Below are positions 6,280 through 9,996 of a stretch of 9,996 nucleotides of DNA, in pieces (positions within the stretch are counted from its first letter, which is position 1; each line of letters opens with the position of its first letter). The stretch comes from an uncultured Collinsella sp. (GTDB lineage Bacteria; Actinomycetota; Coriobacteriia; Coriobacteriales; Coriobacteriaceae), in the NCBI GenBank assembly GCA_900553345.1, contig USDE01000035.1:1-9996 (forward strand), read 5' to 3'. The notes below the pieces were generated by a model. That model did not search any database. It was given only the letters and a program-made list of their open reading frames with translations, and was not told the origin of the DNA. A program made the position numbers and the translations under genes.

Positions 6280-6777
6280 TCACGAAAAGCGATGTTTGAG
6301 CGCTTCGACCACGTTAGGCGGCACAAACGTCGACACATCACTGCCAAGCGATGCGATCTGGCGCACCACCGAACTCGAGATATAGCCGTACTGCGGAGCA
6401 CTCATGACAAAGATGGACTCCAGCTCATTATCCAGACGATAGTTGAGGTCGGCCTGCTGCAGCTCGTATTCAAAGTCGGTCATGGCGCGCAGACCCTTAA
6501 CGACGGCACCTGCCCCCTGTTCACGTGCAAAGTCGACCAGCAGGCCGGTGAAAGGCAGTACCTCGATGCCGTCCAAATCGCCGAGGGCCTCGCGGGCCAG
6601 CGCCACGCGCTCGTCGAGCATAAAGGTGGTACCCACGCCGTTTTTACCCTGCGATTCGGCCACGGCAACGATCACGCTGGGAAAGATGCGGCGGGCTCGG
6701 CGAATCACGTCGATGTGGCCAAAGGTGATGGGATCGAAGGTGCCCGGGACGATCACGCGGTTGATGGTGTCATTCAT
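6280..6777 (-). CDS. coaD: Phosphopantetheine adenylyltransferase CoaD
   Basis: This 165-residue protein has the usual CoaD length. It transfers AMP from ATP to 4'-phosphopantetheine, giving dephospho-CoA, the penultimate step of CoA synthesis in the cytoplasm. The nucleotidyltransferase motif is visible as PGTFDPITFGH (11-21), with the catalytic TxGH histidine at 21. KGLRAMTDFEYE (94-105) and the C-terminal ISSSVVR (133-139) complete the family signature. The frame stays open upstream in rsmD, but the ATG at 6777 is preferred because GGAGGA lies 5 bases before it and the protein then begins directly with the conserved first strand. It overlaps rsmD by 8 bases. CoaD supplies the CoA from which the AcpP prosthetic group is made, a plausible reason for its position near acpP and plsX. 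Confidence 0.97.
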   Translation of the reverse strand: MNDTINRVIVPGTFDPITFGHIDVIRRARRIFPSVIVAVAESQGKNGVGTTFMLDERVALAREALGDLDGIEVLPFTGLLVDFAREQGAGAVVKGLRAMTDFEYELQQADLNYRLDNELESIFVMSAPQYGYISSSVVRQIASLGSDVSTFVPPNVVEALKHRFS

Positions 6778-7414
6778 GGGTGTCCTCCGAAGGCGCATCC
6801 TCGTCATTTTCGTTCTCGTCAGCATGATCGTTCTCGTCCTCGGCCACCCAGCGCAGCAAGTCAACCGAGGTAATGCCGTAGCGCTTCTCTCGCACGGTCT
6901 TAAAACAAGCCGGATGAGCACCTGCATCGGCTGCGGCATGCTCAAAAAGGGCAAAGGCCCCGGGCGCCAGCAGTCCCTGCTGGGAAAGATTTTGCAGCAG
7001 CTCCTCGACCGGCTCGGCGCCAAAGGCATAGGGCGGGTCGAGCAAGATCAGGTCAAAGGGACCACCCGGCACACGGCCGCGCGAGGCGCTCGCCAACACA
7101 TCGCCGGTAACGACACGCCAACGCGAGCGGTCGCGGCACAGCGACTCGATATTCTTGGTGATCAGACGGGCGGCATTGCGATCGATCTCGAACGTGGTGA
7201 GCGAGCGGGCGCCACGCGAGAGCATCTCGATTCCCAGGGCGCCGGAGCCGCCAAAGGCGTCCAGCACGCGGACCTCGTCCAGATCGAAATCGAACGCTGA
7301 CATGACCATGGATGCACATGCCTCGCGCACGCGATCGGTCGTGGGACGGGTGACATCGCGCCCACGCGGCTCTTCGATCTTGCGGCCGCGCCATTCACCG
7401 CCGATGATTCTCAT
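6770..7414 (-). CDS. rsmD: 16S rRNA (guanine(966)-N(2))-methyltransferase RsmD
   Basis: This 214-residue protein is a SAM-dependent methyltransferase that modifies G966 of 16S rRNA during 30S assembly. The N-terminus reads MRIIGGEWRGRKI, followed by the RsmD signature RPTTDRVREA (23-32). The SAM-binding loop is DAFGGSGALGIE (52-63), the acidic ribose ligand is in FEID (75-78), and the catalytic N-methyltransferase motif is DPPY (126-129). The domain ends near DLLRWV (185-190). A further 24 residues form a strongly acidic tail with 13 Asp/Glu, which is not part of the usual fold. The ATG overlaps the recG stop by 4 bases (ATGA), and the TGA lies 8 bases inside coaD, so translation is probably coupled across all three genes. 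The rsmD-coaD pairing is very widely conserved and supports the call. Confidence 0.96.
   Translation of the reverse strand: MRIIGGEWRGRKIEEPRGRDVTRPTTDRVREACASMVMSAFDFDLDEVRVLDAFGGSGALGIEMLSRGARSLTTFEIDRNAARLITKNIESLCRDRSRWRVVTGDVLASASRGRVPGGPFDLILLDPPYAFGAEPVEELLQNLSQQGLLAPGAFALFEHAAADAGAHPACFKTVREKRYGITSVDLLRWVAEDENDHADENENDEDAPSEDTHE
6783..6788 (-). promoter_or_regulatory. Ribosome binding site of coaD, inside rsmD
   Basis: GGAGGA lies 5 bases before the ATG at 6777, within the last codons of rsmD. It selects this ATG over the out-of-frame ATG that starts 4 bases further on. Confidence 0.75.
6810..6838 (-). repeat. Short direct repeat in the rsmD acidic tail
   Basis: The 11-base unit GACGAGAACGA (minus strand) occurs at 6828-6838 and again at 6810-6820, exactly 18 bases (6 codons) apart. 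It encodes repeated Asp-Glu-Asn within the acidic RsmD tail. The in-frame spacing fits a small duplication, but codon bias in an acidic stretch could also produce it. Confidence 0.5.
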
Positions 7415-9588
7415 CCTCCGCTGACCTCCTTAAAGATATGTCGATAACGCGTGGCGACTGCATCGCGCAAGGGACGCGTCGCCACGGAGTCAAGGTTGCA
7501 AGCATACCGCAAGAGCTCGACCGCGTCCAAATGGGCCCATTCGATAAGATCCTCGTCGGCGTCCAGGTCCACAAAGCGCAGGGTCACACCGCCATGCTGA
7601 CGGTAGCCCAGGATCTCGCCCTCGTGGCGCAGACGCAGGTCCATCTGGGCGAGCGTAAAGCCATCCGAGGTCTTTTCGAGCGACTGGAGACGGTCTTGCG
7701 CCGCGGATGCGCCGCCGTTGCCCTTGGAGTGCGTCATGACCAGGCAGGTGCCCGACACGCTGCCGCGGCCCACGCGACCGCGCAACTGGTGCAGGGCCGC
7801 CAAGCCAAAGCGCTCACCGTTCTCGATGACCATGACGGTGGCGTTGGGCACGTCGACGCCCACCTCGACCACCGTGGTCGATACGAGCACGTCGATCTCT
7901 CCGCGCTTGAAGGCATCAATCACGCGGTCCTTCTCCCCCGCCGACATGCGGCCGTGAAGGCGCTCAATGGTAAGTCCCGGCAGGGCCAGACGCAGTCGTT
8001 CGAGCTCGGTTGCCGTATCGTGCAGCGGTACAGGCACGGTCACGCGGCCCTCGTCGTCGCGGGCGATACCGGGTACGTCTTCCAGCTCATCGGCCGAGTC
8101 ACTCGGCTCCACAAGCGGGCAGATCACGTAAGCCTGCTGGCCCTTTTCATGCGCCTCGCGGATGGCACCGTAAGCCAAATCGCGGCTCGACTCGGTGAGC
8201 ACGCGCGTCGTAACGCCCGCCCCCGGAACAGGTCGATGGCGGATGATGCTCGTGTCCAGGTCGCCGTAGACCGAGAGCGCCAACGTGCGCGGGATCGGCG
8301 TGGCCGTCATAACGAGAAGGTCGGCACCCGGGCCCTTGGCACGCAGAGCATTGCGCTGGCCCACACCAAAGCGGTGCTGCTCGTCGATGACGACAAGCGA
8401 CAGATGCTTAAACGCCACGTTGTCCGAAAGGACCGCGTGGGTTCCAAAGAGGACGTCGAGCTCGCCCGATTCCAGCTGCGTATGGATCTGCTCGCGCTCG
8501 GCCGCCGGCGTGGCACCCGTCAGGAGCGCCCAAGACACGCCAGCCTGGGAGAGCAAGGGGCCGGTCTTATCGGCATATTGGCGCGCCAGCACGCCCGTAG
8601 GCGCCATAACGCAGGACTGAGTGCCCGAATCGGCCGCGACAGCCAGCGCGCAGGCGGCGACGGCCGTCTTGCCGGTACCGACGTCGCCCAGTAGCAGGCG
8701 GTTCATCACGCGCCCGCCATCGCACATGTCGTGCAGGATGTCTTGGAACGCGGCCTCCTGCTCGTCGCTCAGCGAAAACGGCAGGGCTTCCCTGAGCGCC
8801 GCCAGGTGCTCACCCGCGGCGTGGGCGTAGGGAGCGACTTCGACCAAGCCGCCGTCGTTGCGCAGGCGCAGCGCCAGCTGAAGGTAGAGGCACTCCTCGT
8901 AGGCAAGCCGTGCGCGCGCGATATCGCGCTCGGCCATACTCGATGGAAAATGAATTGAGCGCAGCGCACGGGCATTGCTCATCAGGCGGCGCTTGACGCG
9001 CAAGCGTGCGGGAATCGGGTCGAAGGGATTGCCGACGACCTCGAGTGCGCCGCTAACGATGCGGCGCATCCACGCCTGGCTCACGCCATCGCTCACGTAA
9101 TGGACCGGCAGAATGGTGCCCGCGGCACGCCCGTCCTCGAGCTTTTCGAAATGCGGCGAGGCCATCTGCTTAAAGCCGTAGGCAAACTCGACCTTACCCA
9201 TCACGGCCAGGCGGTCTCCCTGCTTAAACTGCTGGGCAATCCATGGCTGACGGAAAAAGGCGACTTGCAGCACGCCCGTCTCGTCCACCAGCGAGACCTC
9301 GGTCACCTGCATACGCGGGCGAGGCTGCTTTTGAACAATGCGATCGACCGTGGCGACAATCGTGCACACGGTCCCGATGGGAGCCATCTCGATGGACCAG
9401 GAGCGCGTAAAGTCGAGATAGCGGTGAGGGATATGGAGAAGGAGGTCCCCCACCGTCCGAATTCCCAGACGGCGAAGGGCCTCCTCACGTTTACCCGAAA
9501 CATATTTGAGTCGCGCGATATCCTCGTCGAACGCATTGCTCTGGGCAAAGCGCTCCGAGACGCGCGGCACGGAGCACAGCTCGGACAT
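7411..9588 (-). CDS. recG: ATP-dependent DNA helicase RecG
   Basis: This 725-residue protein is full length for RecG, a superfamily 2 translocase that remodels stalled replication forks and branched DNA. The N-terminal wedge/OB region spans about residues 30-190. The helicase core shows Walker A GDVGTGKT (301-308), the DEQH box (402-405), motif III TATPIPRTLAL (428-438), GRMSAGEK (546-553), TTVVEVGVDVPNA (571-583) and the arginine-finger motif QLRGRVGRG (601-609). The C-terminal TRG-like segment reads RHEGEILGYRQHGG (654-667) rather than the GPGE form of E. coli; as I recall, actinobacterial RecG also has an EG form. Between the conserved CPLVE (490-494) and HGRM (545-548) there are about 25 more residues than I recall for E. 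coli RecG. The ATG lies 10 bases after the fakA stop, with only a weak ribosome site. The last codons carry the rsmD Shine-Dalgarno, and the TGA overlaps the rsmD ATG. Confidence 0.97.
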   Translation of the reverse strand: MSELCSVPRVSERFAQSNAFDEDIARLKYVSGKREEALRRLGIRTVGDLLLHIPHRYLDFTRSWSIEMAPIGTVCTIVATVDRIVQKQPRPRMQVTEVSLVDETGVLQVAFFRQPWIAQQFKQGDRLAVMGKVEFAYGFKQMASPHFEKLEDGRAAGTILPVHYVSDGVSQAWMRRIVSGALEVVGNPFDPIPARLRVKRRLMSNARALRSIHFPSSMAERDIARARLAYEECLYLQLALRLRNDGGLVEVAPYAHAAGEHLAALREALPFSLSDEQEAAFQDILHDMCDGGRVMNRLLLGDVGTGKTAVAACALAVAADSGTQSCVMAPTGVLARQYADKTGPLLSQAGVSWALLTGATPAAEREQIHTQLESGELDVLFGTHAVLSDNVAFKHLSLVVIDEQHRFGVGQRNALRAKGPGADLLVMTATPIPRTLALSVYGDLDTSIIRHRPVPGAGVTTRVLTESSRDLAYGAIREAHEKGQQAYVICPLVEPSDSADELEDVPGIARDDEGRVTVPVPLHDTATELERLRLALPGLTIERLHGRMSAGEKDRVIDAFKRGEIDVLVSTTVVEVGVDVPNATVMVIENGERFGLAALHQLRGRVGRGSVSGTCLVMTHSKGNGGASAAQDRLQSLEKTSDGFTLAQMDLRLRHEGEILGYRQHGGVTLRFVDLDADEDLIEWAHLDAVELLRYACNLDSVATRPLRDAVATRYRHIFKEVSGG
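7425..7431 (-). promoter_or_regulatory. Ribosome binding site of rsmD, inside the recG 3' end
   Basis: AAGGAGG, followed by T, lies 10 bases before the rsmD ATG (7414) and also encodes Lys-Glu near the RecG C-terminus. A second purine run, GGAGG, directly abuts the ATG and is too close to act in the usual way. The upstream copy is the better placed one. Confidence 0.75.
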
Positions 9589-9598
9589 GGGCAGATGC

Positions 9599-9996
9599 CT
9601 ACTCGATCGAGAAAATCACGGGATAGAGCGGCTGCTCGCCACGATGGGCATCGATCTCCAGGTCGGGCTGAGCCTCCTCGATAGCGTCGACGATCTCCTG
9701 GAAGGCCTCATCGGACAGCTCCTCGCCGGCCAGAATCGTCAGCGCGTCGCCCTCCTCTTCCTCCTGCATGCGGTTGATACAGTCGAGCGTGACCTGCTTC
9801 ACGTCGGAGCCGACCACGTCGATGGAGCCGGCGATGATACCCATGACATCACCGGAGTGAATCGGAGAACCATCAGAGGCGCTGGAATCGCGCACGGCAC
9901 GGGTGACCTCGCCATCGCGAACCTCGCTGATGGCGTCGACCATGGCGGCAACAGCATCCTCGAGCTCGGAATCGGGCAGGACCGCGAACAGCGCGG
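9599..9996 (-). CDS. fakA: FakA-like fatty acid kinase, C-terminal part (5' end outside window)
   Basis: The frame is open from the window edge to a TAG at 9601-9599, giving 131 C-terminal residues. Visible features are the stretch EVTRAVRDSS, the GDVMGI segment, the ILAGEELSDE segment and the ending QPLYPVIFSIE. These match the C-terminal domain of the DAK/YloV family, whose best-known member FakA phosphorylates FakB-bound fatty acids to acyl-phosphate for phospholipid synthesis. The catalytic DhaL-type nucleotide domain should lie beyond the window and was not seen. An internal ATG at 9943 is not the start, because the same frame continues upstream with ALFAVLPDSELEDAVAAM. A gene of this family next to recG is common in Firmicutes and Actinobacteria. 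Its product and the PlsX product feed the same acyl-phosphate pool. The family call is firm; the exact substrate is inferred. Confidence 0.87.
   Translation of the reverse strand, partial: ALFAVLPDSELEDAVAAMVDAISEVRDGEVTRAVRDSSASDGSPIHSGDVMGIIAGSIDVVGSDVKQVTLDCINRMQEEEEGDALTILAGEELSDEAFQEIVDAIEEAQPDLEIDAHRGEQPLYPVIFSIE

Noticed and set aside
6272..6310. T6 run after coaD as a terminator
   Set aside because: The best stem (AAGCG/CGCTT with a 9-base loop) is weak and ends well before the T-run.
7438..8694. Plus-strand open frame of 418 codons opposite recG
   Set aside because: It lies wholly within a clear recG, and the translation is low-complexity and Arg/Ala/His rich without motifs.
1..9996. 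Mobile elements, CRISPR array, tRNA or defence genes
   Set aside because: None seen; all non-coding gaps are 124 bases or shorter, and every gene is a housekeeping type.

Overview
The window is a compact, gene-dense bacterial chromosome segment in which every recognisable gene lies on the minus strand. It is G+C rich, has strong Shine-Dalgarno sequences of the AAGGAGG type, and carries housekeeping genes only. I see no insertion sequence, phage gene, tRNA, rRNA or CRISPR array. Gene order points to an actinobacterium: recG-rsmD-coaD, a DivIVA-domain gene, yceD (DUF177), then rnc-smc matches the order I recall for mycobacteria (Rv2974c-Rv2922c region). Having rpmF-plsX and acpP inside that order suggests a gut-type lineage such as Coriobacteriia (Collinsella or a relative). 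The lineage is inferred from gene content; I ran no search.

In transcription order (high to low coordinates) the window holds: the 3' end of a fakA-like fatty-acid kinase gene (9599-9996); recG (7411-9588); rsmD (6770-7414); coaD (6280-6777); a SepIVA/DivIVA-like coiled-coil gene (5714-6211); yceD (5160-5714); rpmF with a zinc ribbon (4916-5095); a hairpin that looks like an intrinsic terminator (4846-4873); plsX (3808-4827); a 124-base gap with a candidate promoter; acpP (3441-3683); rnc (2712-3437, TTG start); and the first 900 codons of smc (1-2701, GTG start).

The genes combine several core jobs: replication-fork repair (RecG), ribosome making (RsmD, YceD, bL32, RNase III), coenzyme A and phospholipid supply (CoaD, AcpP, PlsX, FakA) and chromosome or septum organisation (SMC, SepIVA-like). 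CoaD makes dephospho-CoA, the CoA precursor; CoA supplies the 4'-phosphopantetheine arm of AcpP. PlsX uses acyl-AcpP to make acyl-phosphate for phospholipid synthesis, and FakA makes the same acyl-phosphate from free fatty acids. Junctions are tight: a 4-base overlap (recG/rsmD), an 8-base overlap (rsmD/coaD), a 1-base overlap (SepIVA-like/yceD) and gaps of 3-10 bases elsewhere. This suggests long co-transcribed units with translational coupling.

The least ordinary item is the hairpin plus T-tract squeezed between the rpmF stop and the plsX ribosome binding site. It leaves no room for a plsX promoter after it, so plsX must be transcribed through it. I found no clearly new biological system; the other points are small variations on known families.
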